This document shows positions 34,895-42,762 of a stretch of DNA of 64,000 nucleotides, in pieces. This DNA is from VAZQ01 sp035293945 (lineage in GTDB: Bacteria > Pseudomonadota > Alphaproteobacteria > Rhizobiales > Xanthobacteraceae), in assembly GCA_035293945.1 (NCBI GenBank), contig DATGLV010000028.1, forward strand, positions 62,001-126,000. Reading direction: 5' to 3'. The notes under the pieces were generated by a model, which saw only the letters and a list, made by a program, of their open reading frames with translations, searched no databases and was not told the origin of the DNA. Every line of letters begins with the position of its first letter. Position 1 is the stretch's first letter. The translations under genes were made by a program, and so were the position numbers.

Positions 34895-35233
34895 TTACCC
34901 GCTTTCAGGTGACCGGAGATGGTTCCTCCGCGTCAGCAGTATGACAGCAATGGCGAGCAAATTTATGACGAGTACGACCGCAAGATAGGGCTTCGCAGCG
35001 TTTAGAGCCGCTTGTTTCCCGGCGCTCCAACAATCCGCAGCGGTTAAGCCCGGTTTATCACAGAACAGAGTAGCGGTCATACTGTTCACTATTCCAAACA
35101 AAGTAAGAACGACCAATGCAATAAGATCAAGGGCAATCAACAGCCCGATCGCAAGGCTTCTCCAGAATGATCGCTTGACTGGCGCTGTGTGGCTAGTCAC
35201 GGCGCCACCCGGACAGGCTCGAGGCTTGCCCAA
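34895..35233 (-). CDS. Small two-helix membrane protein
   Basis: The 112-residue product has two membrane segments (about residues 27-50 and 82-102) with a short loop containing two Cys residues (FCDKPGLTAADCW). The loop probably faces the periplasm, where the cysteines could form a disulfide. I recognise no family. It converges on the YdeI-like gene with 6 bases between stops. Confidence 0.6.
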   Translation of the reverse strand: MGKPRACPGGAVTSHTAPVKRSFWRSLAIGLLIALDLIALVVLTLFGIVNSMTATLFCDKPGLTAADCWSAGKQAALNAAKPYLAVVLVINLLAIAVILLTRRNHLRSPESG

Positions 35234-35597
35234 TGAGCTCGAAATTCGGCATGCTTAAGCGCGGGGCGCTGTAAAGCTAACTTCCTGAAAGCCGAGTAGG
35301 CCACGACGCAAGAATTGAGCGAAGACAAAAAAGGCATGATTGCGTGGCTTGTAAAGCAGGGACCAGACGTACTTTACGCTCGAAGCTTACGAACAAGCGG
35401 AGAAGGAGATTGGTTCAGAGAACTTACCGTGGCGACTCCCTGATGCCTTCCGTCACCCAATCAAGGGCATAGACTTGCGGACTAGGGAAATGGAGGCGAG
35501 ATATCTTACACCAGCGCTTTTGCGTCATTCTGCGAAAGGCTCAAGCTGAGCAAATGACGTTCGGCTCGCCGTGCCCCGTGTTGGAAGAGGTAGGGAT
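35234..35597. other. Gap with a possible gene remnant
   Basis: There is no complete gene. An open frame at 35355-35549 reads FTLEAYEQAEKEIGSENLPW and further plausible protein sequence up to a TGA, but an in-frame stop at 35352-35354 and no suitable start precede it. I read it as the tail of a decayed gene. Composition is visibly less GC-rich than in the neighbouring housekeeping DNA. Confidence 0.35.
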
Positions 35598-36235
35598 ATG
35601 GGCAGACTACTCGTAAGCGCAGTGACACTTGCCCTGACAGCCGGTACAGCGTTTGGACAGACGCAGCCCAGCGTACTCGGGCGGTGGATTCCACGAGGCG
35701 TGTCCAGCCGCAGAACCCCATTGCTCCTTGTTACCCATCGGAAATCGGACCTTGCTCCTCAGCGGGCCAGCCGACAGGCATTTCGGTCCCCACAACGCCG
35801 TACCCCGAGGGGCCGGCGCCAACCATCTTTACGCTGGATCAGGCAACGGCGCGGATTCAGGCGGCGGGTTACACAAGGGTCACCGGATTACGGAAAGACC
35901 AGCGTGGAAATTGGCATGGAAAAGCCGTCAAAGACGAGCGAACCGTCCCGGTAACTCTCTATTTCAATGGCAACGTCAATAACGTGGGGGTTATGACCAA
36001 CGGGGGCAGTTCGCAATTCTATGATCACGCCTTCACGGTGGATCAGGCCAGATCGCAAATTGAGGCCCGCGGATATTCGGCCGTCGCACAGTTGAAAAAA
36101 GACAATCGTGGAAACTGGCACGGCAAGGCTTTCAAGGACGGCTACTCAGTTGACATAACGCTCAACTTCAACGGCTCGATTGAGACCAAAAAACAAGGCC
36201 GGGGCTCTCGCCACCACGGTCCTTCGCCTGGCTGA
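35598..36235 (+). pseudogene. Frameshifted secreted protein with two PepSY-like repeats
   Basis: An ATG at 35598 with GGTAGGG upstream opens a signal peptide (LLVSAVTLALTAGTAFG) in one frame. From about 35684 the coding sense continues in another frame, starting MDSTRRVQPQNPIAP. That part holds two ~55-residue repeats, each with FT-DQA---I---GY, a LRKDQRGNWHGKA or LKKDNRGNWHGKA core, and a Phe-Asn-Gly strand. The repeats resemble PepSY-type domains. Joining the frames needs one indel near 35684-35700, so it is either a broken gene or a sequencing error. Confidence 0.6.
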
Positions 36236-36426
36236 AAGGGCCTCGTAAGCAAGCGCCAAAGGGTAGGCATCCGGCCCCTTGTATACACGTTAAAGTCGTG
36301 TAGCATCTTGTTGTAGCTGCCAGCGGGGCGTGCCGAAGCCCCAGGGGCAAAACGGGCAGCAATCGTGCCGTCGGCAGGCGATCCTCACATCAAAAATCGA
36401 ACCGAAGTGGGCTCGTGGGAGGGCGC

Positions 36427-37170
36427 ATGCAGCACGCAGTTGGCACGACCAGGTTCACACGCAGAGCATTCGTTTGTGGATGCTGCGCAGCCCTCACCGG
36501 GGTGAAGATCGTCCCGTCGTTCGCCGCACTTGGCGATGATGCCGAATCAGCGCCATTGGCCCGTGACGAAGGGCACCATCACGTGGTGCTTCAGAACGAT
36601 CTCGTTCGGATAATGAGGGTTCTCATTCCGCCGAGCCAGGCGACGGGATGGCACGAGCACAATTTCGACTACATCGTCGTTGCTGTGAACGGAACAAAGA
36701 TCCATGTCGACGTGAAAGGCGATCCCAAGGCGGTAGAAGGCGTGATGGAAACCAGCTCGGTCGGCTACGTAAACTACGCCGGCAAGCACTTCGTCCATCG
36801 GGTGGGGAACACCAGCGACACCGTCAATCATCAGCTCGCCTTCGAGATTCTCCTTCCCTCACCCGGATCTTTCACGCCAAGCGACCGCTCCTCGGCTTCC
36901 CAATACAAGATGGAGAGGGACAACGACCGTGTTCGAGTCTGGCGCCTGAAGCTGGCGCCGGGTGAAGTCGCCGAGTTGATCAACCAGAAGGGACCAGCGG
37001 TCCGGGTGATCCTGTCGGGTGAGCGACTGCTGGAGACTGACTCCAACGGCCAGGTGAGAGAGATCAGCGCGCGAAGCGGTGATTTTGCCTGGCTCCCGGG
37101 CTCCTCTTCACGGGCGGTGACCAACGCCGGCCTTGTGCCACTTGAGCTGGTCGAGGTGGAGCTGAAGTAG
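36427..37170 (+). CDS. Exported cupin-domain protein
   Basis: The 247-residue protein starts at an ATG with GGAGGG just upstream. Residues 10-35 (TRRAFVCGCCAALTG) look like a Tat-type signal. Two cupin halves follow: one with GWHEHNFDYIVVAVNG and a late His in GKHFVHRVGN, the other weaker (KLAPGEVAELINQKG). The first keeps some metal-binding His residues. Possible roles are a periplasmic sugar or acid isomerase or a binding protein. It is 54 bases ahead of the next secreted gene. Confidence 0.75.
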   Translation: MQHAVGTTRFTRRAFVCGCCAALTGVKIVPSFAALGDDAESAPLARDEGHHHVVLQNDLVRIMRVLIPPSQATGWHEHNFDYIVVAVNGTKIHVDVKGDPKAVEGVMETSSVGYVNYAGKHFVHRVGNTSDTVNHQLAFEILLPSPGSFTPSDRSSASQYKMERDNDRVRVWRLKLAPGEVAELINQKGPAVRVILSGERLLETDSNGQVREISARSGDFAWLPGSSSRAVTNAGLVPLELVEVELK

Positions 37171-37224
37171 CCGAGCCCGGCCTCGAAGGTCCGTTTGATG
37201 AGCACCCACAGCAGGAGGAAGCCG

Positions 37225-37725
37225 ATGATCCGATCGACCGGGCTGGTGCTGCTCTTGTCAGCAGTCGTAGTCCCTGCGCTCGCCCAGCAGCAGCACGTCT
37301 CGTACAAGACCTCGTCGGAGAACGCCAAGTATGTCCAGCAGCTCAACGTCGAGGTCGGAGACGTGCCCAATCACATCGTTCGTGCCTTCGACCTTCATCG
37401 CACGCATCCGGATGGACCGGTGATCAACGGATCCAAGCTGGTGGAGGAGTCGGTCCGCGGCATGACGGAGCTCAGCGGAGGGAGCGGTTCTTCCACCGTG
37501 TACGGGATCTATACCTTGGCTAATGGCGACAAGTTCTTCGCCAGGATCCTGCAGGTCAACCAGAACGCCGACGGAAAGGTCACCGCCACCGGCATCGGAC
37601 CGATCACCGGCGGCACGGGGAAGCTGGCAGACATGCACGGCGTCGTCAGCTTCGTCGTGAACTTCGACGTCAAGTCGGGCTTCAACGAAGGCAAGACCGA
37701 CATCGACTACATTTTGGGCAAATAG
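37225..37725 (+). CDS. Secreted protein of unknown function
   Basis: The start at 37225 has AGGAGGAAG just upstream. A signal peptide (GLVLLLSAVVVPALA) is followed by a 145-residue beta-rich domain with SKLVEESVRGMTELSGGSG, TLANGDKFFARILQ and GPITGGTGKLADMHG, which recalls allene-oxide-cyclase-like or other beta-barrel secreted domains. The pattern GGTGKLADMHGVV looks like a barrel closing turn. I do not commit to a family. A decayed second copy of its N-terminal part occurs 124 bases downstream. Confidence 0.7.
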   Translation: MIRSTGLVLLLSAVVVPALAQQQHVSYKTSSENAKYVQQLNVEVGDVPNHIVRAFDLHRTHPDGPVINGSKLVEESVRGMTELSGGSGSSTVYGIYTLANGDKFFARILQVNQNADGKVTATGIGPITGGTGKLADMHGVVSFVVNFDVKSGFNEGKTDIDYILGK

Positions 37726-37848
37726 CACCTCGCATCTCCGCCGATCCGTCCACAGAGATCAGAGTTTCAGGGGAGAATTAGATGATTGGAAGCGACGCCG
37801 TTGAGCTCGTAACAATCGCCTCGTTTGGCCTTTCCTTGTTGTGTTGGG

Positions 37849-37908
37849 GCTTTGGCTCAGCAGAAGCAGTACGTTTCCTGCAAAATCGCCGCCGAGAACA
37901 GCAAGTAG
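37849..37908 (+). pseudogene. Relic of a second copy of the preceding secreted-protein gene
   Basis: The frame reads ALAQQKQYVSCKIAAENSK and then a TAG. It aligns with ALAQQQHVSYKTSSENAK at the signal-peptide junction of the gene at 37225. No further homology remains beyond the stop, and the hydrophobic part upstream is partly out of frame. It is a remnant of a tandem duplication. Confidence 0.55.
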
Positions 37909-38068
37909 AGAAGCCGGCGTTGGCAAGGAGCTCTGCTTTCTAGGTATAGATCGGCTTTTGATGCCTACCAGCGGGATCAGCCGCCACCGAATTTGAGGTA
38001 CTTCAAGCATCCCTAGAACCGCTTGCGAGTAAGGTTTGATGCAGCCACGAAGCAGGGGGAAACGACGG

Positions 38069-38524
38069 ATGAAAGCGTTGGTGAAATTCTGCCTATTCGG
38101 AATGCTAAGCTTGGCGGTGTCGTCAGGTTCCGCTCTGGCGCAGTCCGCCGCGAGCGCTGAGGCAAGGCTTAAAGAGCTGAACATCGCCTTGCCTGCCGTC
38201 CCGCCACCGGTGGCCAACTACGTCGATTCCGTGCGGGTGGGCAACTTGCTGTTCCTCGCTGGGAATACTGCGCCTCCTGATTGGAAATATAAGGGCAAAG
38301 TGGGCAAGGACCTTACGGTGGAGCAAGGCTATGAGACTGCCCGCCAAGTCGGGCTGATCATGTTGGCTAAAGTGCGAGCCGCAGCCGGCAGCTTGGATCA
38401 CGTGAGACGGGTCGTGAAGGTTTTGGGAATGGTGAACTCGGCCGACGGCTTCGGTGACCAGCCCAAAGTGATGAATGGATTCTCCGAATTTCCACGCGGC
38501 AACGAAATGCCGCGAGTGCCATAA
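38069..38524 (+). CDS. Secreted RidA/YjgF-like protein with truncated C-terminus
   Basis: The ATG at 38069 is preceded by GGGGGAAAC. A signal peptide (LFGMLSLAVSSGSALA) precedes a RidA fold: VDSVRVGNLLFLAGNTAPP, GYETARQVGLIMLAKVRAAAG, and VRRVVKVLGMVNSADGFGDQP. The family normally continues after VMNGFS with the segment bearing the catalytic Arg and Glu; here it ends after 12 more unrelated residues. A hairpin (CGCGGCA/TGCCGCG, 38495-38514) lies at the break. The protein probably lacks imine deaminase activity. Confidence 0.7.
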   Translation: MKALVKFCLFGMLSLAVSSGSALAQSAASAEARLKELNIALPAVPPPVANYVDSVRVGNLLFLAGNTAPPDWKYKGKVGKDLTVEQGYETARQVGLIMLAKVRAAAGSLDHVRRVVKVLGMVNSADGFGDQPKVMNGFSEFPRGNEMPRVP

Positions 38525-38554
38525 CCGACATTCAGGCAAGCCTGAAGGCATGTT

Positions 38555-39268
38555 TTGAACGGGCAGTTCGGCGCTGTCGCGCCCTACTCGACTAATTGCG
38601 AAATCGCAATTCCCTCAGACTACCCGGTTGCGTCGAATTGGCGGTATACTCGCAGGTCTCCGGCCGAGGCCGCGCGTCTACTGGAGGATCGTCCAGTGCT
38701 GACGACAGATCAACTTCGGACGTGTCGGAACGTACAAGCGATACTGAGCTGCGCGCTCGATCGGAGCATGGAGGTAAGCAAGTCACATTTTGGCAACGTT
38801 CAACTCATGAATTGGAAATCGGGATTTCTTGAATTGGACGAGCAACGGGGGTTTCAAGCAGAATTTCTGAACTTTTTTGCACGGGTGAAGCTACAAGATG
38901 GCACGGCATGCGCGCGAGCGCTCCACAGCCGCGATGCGATCATTGCTGAAGACGTCATGGTCGATCCGCATTTCGCGCGTTGCCGCGGCATATTAGAACG
39001 CGCGGGCGTTCGAGCCGTGCAGTCCACCCCGCTTATTTCCAGCAGTGGCGCGCTCGTTGGCATTTTATCCACGCATTTTGCGACGCCATCCAGGCCGACC
39101 GATCAACAAATGCTGGCGATAAGGAACGCCTCGCAGCTAGTGGCAAACGCGATCATTGATGTCCGAATGCGCGCCGCTAGCGACCGCATTGAGAGCTCGA
39201 TGCGTTTGATGGGCGAATCCCAACAGGTACTCGCGACAGCGGAGAAGATACTATCCCGCACATGCTAG
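38555..39268 (+). CDS. GAF-domain protein, probably cut short by an inserted element
   Basis: Residues 55-205 form a GAF domain: an N-terminal helix, VQLMNWKSGFLELDEQRGF, a Asp/His-rich DVMVDPHFARCRGILERAGV segment and SSGALVGILSTHFATPSRPT. The last 30 residues start a helix that in sensor kinases leads to a catalytic part. Translation stops at a TAG that is the first bases of the element at 39265. The gene may therefore be the front of a longer sensor protein. No DNA-binding or kinase domain is present. Confidence 0.65.
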   Translation: MNGQFGAVAPYSTNCEIAIPSDYPVASNWRYTRRSPAEAARLLEDRPVLTTDQLRTCRNVQAILSCALDRSMEVSKSHFGNVQLMNWKSGFLELDEQRGFQAEFLNFFARVKLQDGTACARALHSRDAIIAEDVMVDPHFARCRGILERAGVRAVQSTPLISSSGALVGILSTHFATPSRPTDQQMLAIRNASQLVANAIIDVRMRAASDRIESSMRLMGESQQVLATAEKILSRTC

Positions 39269-39454
39269 GGCGGTTCCCGATCGAATTGATCCACTTCAGC
39301 GTCATTGCCGGGCTTGACCTGGCTTGACCCGGCAATCCATCTTCTTGCGAAAAAGATGGACCCGCCCGTCATAAGGCCGTTTACGCCCGTCTTCGACGGG
39401 CTGTGCCCGCGGGTGACGACTGGAGTGTGTCTTTTAGATCGGAACATGCGCTAG
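39265..39454 (-). mobile_element. Copy B of the ~190-bp MITE-like element, inverted
   Basis: The 190-base copy begins CTAGGGCGGTTCCCGATCG and ends ...CGGAACATGCGCTAG. The two ends are imperfect inverted repeats of about 31 bases sharing CTAG, GC, CCGATCGAA and CACT. Orientation is opposite to copies A and C. It forms the stop codon of the upstream GAF gene. It has no open frame of its own. Confidence 0.8.
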
Positions 39455-39585
39455 CTCGGCAGGCGCCAACAATGCGACCATCAATTCCGAGCTTGTGTGG
39501 TTGACGCAGCAGCGCTCGGCTGAAGGGACTGCCCGCTGTTGTGTCGTCTATGCGGCCGATCGGGGATCGGGCGACGGCGCAGCGC

Positions 39586-40011
39586 CTACGCTACAGGCCA
39601 AGTTTCTCTACATGGAAACTTCCTGGCAACCCGCGTCACGTCACTGACGTGATGGATGATCAGCTTCACTTCGCCATTGTCGTCAAGGATCGGCGAGTTG
39701 ATGGGGGACCAGTGACGTTCGTGAAAGACTCCAGACCTGTCCCGAACATCGTACCGCTGCCAGCGCATTGCGTCGGTGTGCTTCATTGCCAGTACAATCT
39801 TGAGCGAAGTTGTCAGGTTGCGGACACCGTTGGCCTCGGGATCACCCGGATTGTCGGGAAAGGCCTTGAACATGTTGCGCCCCCCAATGAGGTCTGGGTC
39901 CGTCAACGTCAGTTCGCAATAGGCGCGATTGGCATCAATGATGGTGAAATCGGGGGTCATTACCAGGTATGCGTGAGGGAGGCAGTGAAGTACGCTTAGA
40001 TGATCTTGCAT
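39586..40011 (-). CDS. Single PAS-domain protein, possibly a fragment
   Basis: The 141-residue product consists of one PAS domain: PHAYLVMTPDFTIIDANRAYCEL at the start, GRNMFKAFPDNPGDP in the middle and VKLIIHHVSDVT at the end. The usual downstream helix and output domain are missing; the tail ARKFPCRETWPVA has no similarity I can see. It may be a sensor remnant. It converges on the GAF gene, and copy B of the element lies just past its end. Confidence 0.65.
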   Translation of the reverse strand: MQDHLSVLHCLPHAYLVMTPDFTIIDANRAYCELTLTDPDLIGGRNMFKAFPDNPGDPEANGVRNLTTSLKIVLAMKHTDAMRWQRYDVRDRSGVFHERHWSPINSPILDDNGEVKLIIHHVSDVTRVARKFPCRETWPVA

Positions 40012-40327
40012 AGTTCACTCCTAGAGGTGTGTGCCCATGCCGAACCTGGATAACAGCGTTTCGGACCGTCAGATGGAGGCACGCTGGCTCAGCATTATAT
40101 GGCTGCAACGGCATTTTGGCAGCGCGAGCACAACCGGAGGCCCATACGTTCAGTCTGGCATAATCTCACGCTGCAAAAGTTAGCCGGCCGATATCTGCCG
40201 TCTGCGTCGGCCTGCCGCCACGAGGAAGAAGCGCACGGGAGGAGACATTGTTGTTGACCCTTCGCGGGTGCGGCAACGTCGTATAGAGTTACCCCCTGCA
40301 CGGTCATCCGCGCGCTGGGGGCTACCC
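40012..40327. other. Intergenic region upstream of a TctC gene
   Basis: These 316 bases carry no convincing gene on either strand. It presumably holds divergent promoters for the PAS gene and the TctC gene, but I cannot point to clear boxes. Confidence 0.45.
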
Positions 40328-41299
40328 ATGAAACGTCGAGCTTTCTTGCATCTCGCCGCAGGCGCCGCCGCACTGCCAGCCATCTCGCGCGGTGCGCTGG
40401 CTCTCGATTATCCGACGCGGCCGGTACGCTGGATCGTCGGTTATCCGCCTGGCAGCGGAGCCGACACCTTCGCGCGCTTGATTGGTCAACCGCTGTCAGA
40501 GCGGCTCGGCCAGCCAGTCGTCATCGAGAACCGGCCGGGCGCGGGCACCAATATTGGCACCGAGGCGGTCGTACATGCGGCGCCCGACGGCTACACGCTG
40601 CTCCTGGTCAGTCCGCCGAATGCCGTCAACGCGACGCTCTACCTGGACCTCAAATTCAATTTTTTACGCGATATTGTCCCGGTGGCGAGCTTCGCCCAGG
40701 TGCCTAATGTCATGGTGGTGGATCCTTCGTTTCCGGCCAAGACGCTTCCCGAGTTCATCGCTTATGCCAAGGCCAATCCGGGCAAGGTCGACATGGCCTC
40801 GTCCGGCACCGGGTCCGCGTCGCATCTGTCCGGCGAACTATTCAAATCCATGGCCGGCATTAACATGCTTCACGTCCCGTATCGCGGCTCCCCGGCGATA
40901 CTTCCCGACCTCTTCAGCGGTCGTGTGCAGGTGACCTTCAATATCATGTCCGCCTTCGTCGGATACATCAGAGCCGGCAAGCTGCGCGCGCTGGGGGTCA
41001 CCACTGCGGCGCGCTCGGAGGCATTGCCGGACGTTCCGGCCGTCGGCGAATTCGTGCCCGGATACGAAATGAGCAATTGGGAGGGCGTCGGCGCGCCCAA
41101 GAACACGCCGGCTGAAATCGTCGACAAGCTCAACAACGAGATCAACGCGGTCATTTCCGATTCGAACATGAAGGCGCGGTTTGCCGACCTGGGCGCCACC
41201 GCCCTCATCGGCTCCCCTGCGGAATTCGGCAAGCTCATTGCGAACGAAACCGAGAAGTGGGGCAAGGTGATCAGGGCCGCCGACATCAAGCCGGAATGA
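40328..41299 (+). CDS. TctC/Bug family solute-binding protein with Tat-like signal
   Basis: The 323-residue product starts MKRRAFLHLAAGAAALPA, a twin-arginine-like signal, unlike its Sec-type paralogues. The mature part has YPTRPVRWIVGYPPGSGADT, VVIENRPGAGTNIGTEAV, PDGYTLLLVSPPNAVNATL and ASSGTGSASHLSGELF, the full TctC pattern. The length is normal. It stands alone, with no TctA/TctB nearby. Confidence 0.93.
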   Translation: MKRRAFLHLAAGAAALPAISRGALALDYPTRPVRWIVGYPPGSGADTFARLIGQPLSERLGQPVVIENRPGAGTNIGTEAVVHAAPDGYTLLLVSPPNAVNATLYLDLKFNFLRDIVPVASFAQVPNVMVVDPSFPAKTLPEFIAYAKANPGKVDMASSGTGSASHLSGELFKSMAGINMLHVPYRGSPAILPDLFSGRVQVTFNIMSAFVGYIRAGKLRALGVTTAARSEALPDVPAVGEFVPGYEMSNWEGVGAPKNTPAEIVDKLNNEINAVISDSNMKARFADLGATALIGSPAEFGKLIANETEKWGKVIRAADIKPE

Positions 41300-41504
41300 T
41301 GCCCTGACATGCGGGTGGCCGATCAGCAAGGCGGCAGGCATCAAGTTGGAGTGATGCACCCGCATGAGCCGACGGCCGGTCTAGTCCCGATAGCCGCCGG
41401 ATCGTCAGGCCTGTAGCGATGCGCAACGAGCCAAGAGATGCCCTTCGCATGCGCGGTTAGGTAGTATAATTTGTAGCTTGGCGCCGGATCATAGGGGAAT
41501 ACTT

Positions 41505-42035
41505 ATGAAAAGGTTTTCGACCGTGATGCTTGTTATGGCTACTCTAACGACAATCGCCACCGTGGCTCACGGCCAGCAGGCGCTCACGAAAGACCAGATA
41601 ATTGGAACCTTCAAGTTGTTATCGTTCTACGATGAGAGCGTTGCGACCGGCAAGAGAACGAACGTGTTCGGCGAGAATCCGCGTGGGTACTTGATCTTGA
41701 CGCGCGACGAGCGGATTGCCTTGATCCACGTCGCCGCATCACGGGAGGGGCCGAAAAGCCTGCCGCCCACGGACACGGAAGCGGCCGGGCTTTTCAAGAG
41801 CATGCTGGCGTACATCGGCAAGTATGAGATCGATCCGACGCCTCCCACAGCAGCCGGAACGAAGATTATCCTTCGGGCAGAGATTGCGTCGAATCCTTTG
41901 ATCGAAGGGAGAGACCGAGGATTCTTTTTGAGAGTGGATGGGGACAAACTTATCTTCAAGACAAACCCGCCAGCACCTAGCCCCCTCACGGGCGAGGTCA
42001 GCACTCGGAACGCTATCTCGGAACGGGTGCAGTGA
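41505..42035 (+). CDS. Secreted lipocalin-like domain protein
   Basis: The ATG at 41505 follows GGGGAA. A signal peptide (MLVMATLTTIATVAHG) precedes a domain with IIGTFKLLSFYDES, NPRGYLILTRDERIALIHVA and YIGKYEIDP, the pattern of the Lipocalin_5 family of small beta-barrels found in bacteria. The ligand is unknown. A TATAAT-like sequence sits about 40 bases upstream. It ends 50 bases before a perfect hairpin shared with the convergent rsmD. Confidence 0.8.
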   Translation: MKRFSTVMLVMATLTTIATVAHGQQALTKDQIIGTFKLLSFYDESVATGKRTNVFGENPRGYLILTRDERIALIHVAASREGPKSLPPTDTEAAGLFKSMLAYIGKYEIDPTPPTAAGTKIILRAEIASNPLIEGRDRGFFLRVDGDKLIFKTNPPAPSPLTGEVSTRNAISERVQ

Positions 42036-42085
42036 GGGGTTAGATTTCCCGATGTCCTCGCGGCAACCAAGCTCAGGGCGTATGG

Positions 42086-42105
42086 GTGCCTGCTTTCGCA
42101 GGCAC
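42086..42105. terminator. Perfect 8-bp hairpin between convergent genes
   Basis: GTGCCTGC and GCAGGCAC pair around TTTC. It lies between the stop of the lipocalin-like gene and the stop of rsmD. It has no T tract but is well placed to end transcription from either side. Confidence 0.55.
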
Positions 42106-42122
42106 GACTCCGGAGAAAATAT

Positions 42123-42680
42123 CTATGCGTCGGCCCGCAGGAAAATCAGCTCCGTGTCGTCATAGCTCCGGCGCTCGAGCTGCGTGAAGCCGGCGGGCGG
42201 CGTGAAGTCGGCTTCGACAGATTCCTCGACCACCACCAGCGCGTCCGGCAACAGCCAGCCGCCTTTTAGCGCAGAGGCAAGCGCGCGCGCGGCGAGGCCC
42301 TGCCCATACGGAGGATCCAGAAACGCGAGGCTGAATGGTTCGAGCGGATGGACGTCGCCGAGCGCAGTGGCATCACGACGGAAGATGCGCGCCGTCCCGC
42401 CGAGCCCGAGCGCGGTGACGTTGTCGCGCAGCAAGGCCCGCGCCTCTGCGGCCGCATCGATCAACAGCGCAAAGGCGGCGCCGCGCGACAACGCCTCCAA
42501 GCCGAGCGCCCCGGTGCCGGCGAACAGGTCGAGCACGCGTGCGCCGGTGACCGGATCCCCGTAGGCATGGATGAGAATGTTGAACAGGCTTTCGCGCAAA
42601 CGGTCGGCGGTCGGCCGGATCGCACTCGACCGCGGAGCAACGAGCCCACGCCCGCGCAAGCGTCCGCCGACGATCCGCAT
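42123..42680 (-). CDS. rsmD: 16S rRNA (guanine966-N2)-methyltransferase RsmD
   Basis: RsmD methylates G966 of 16S rRNA during 30S assembly. The ATG at 42680 gives MRIVGGRLRGRGL, the canonical start, and 185 residues. The SAM-binding motif is VLDLFAGTGALGLEALSRGA and the catalytic motif is LDPPYG. A palindromic repeat lies directly upstream, between rsmD and rluB. Confidence 0.94.
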   Translation of the reverse strand: MRIVGGRLRGRGLVAPRSSAIRPTADRLRESLFNILIHAYGDPVTGARVLDLFAGTGALGLEALSRGAAFALLIDAAAEARALLRDNVTALGLGGTARIFRRDATALGDVHPLEPFSLAFLDPPYGQGLAARALASALKGGWLLPDALVVVEESVEADFTPPAGFTQLERRSYDDTELIFLRADA

Positions 42681-42682
42681 CA

Positions 42683-42755
42683 GAGCATGATCCCGAAAAA
42701 GCCTGCCCCCGACGTGATCGGGGGTGGACACCGGTTTTCGGAAAAGATCATGCTC
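42683..42755. repeat. Palindromic intergenic repeat between rluB and rsmD
   Basis: The ends GAGCATGATC and GATCATGCTC are a perfect 10-bp inverted repeat; the next bases (CCGAAAAA.. and ..TTTTCGG) extend the stem with a bulge. Inside is a CCCCCGA/TCGGGGG hairpin. It is a short repeat type distinct from the CTAG-ended element. It begins 3 bases upstream of the rsmD start, so it lies in the untranslated leader. Confidence 0.65.
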
Positions 42756-42762
42756 CACCAAT

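Noticed and set aside
40012..40327. Small minus-strand frames ahead of the TctC gene
   Set aside because: No start signals and no recognisable sequence.
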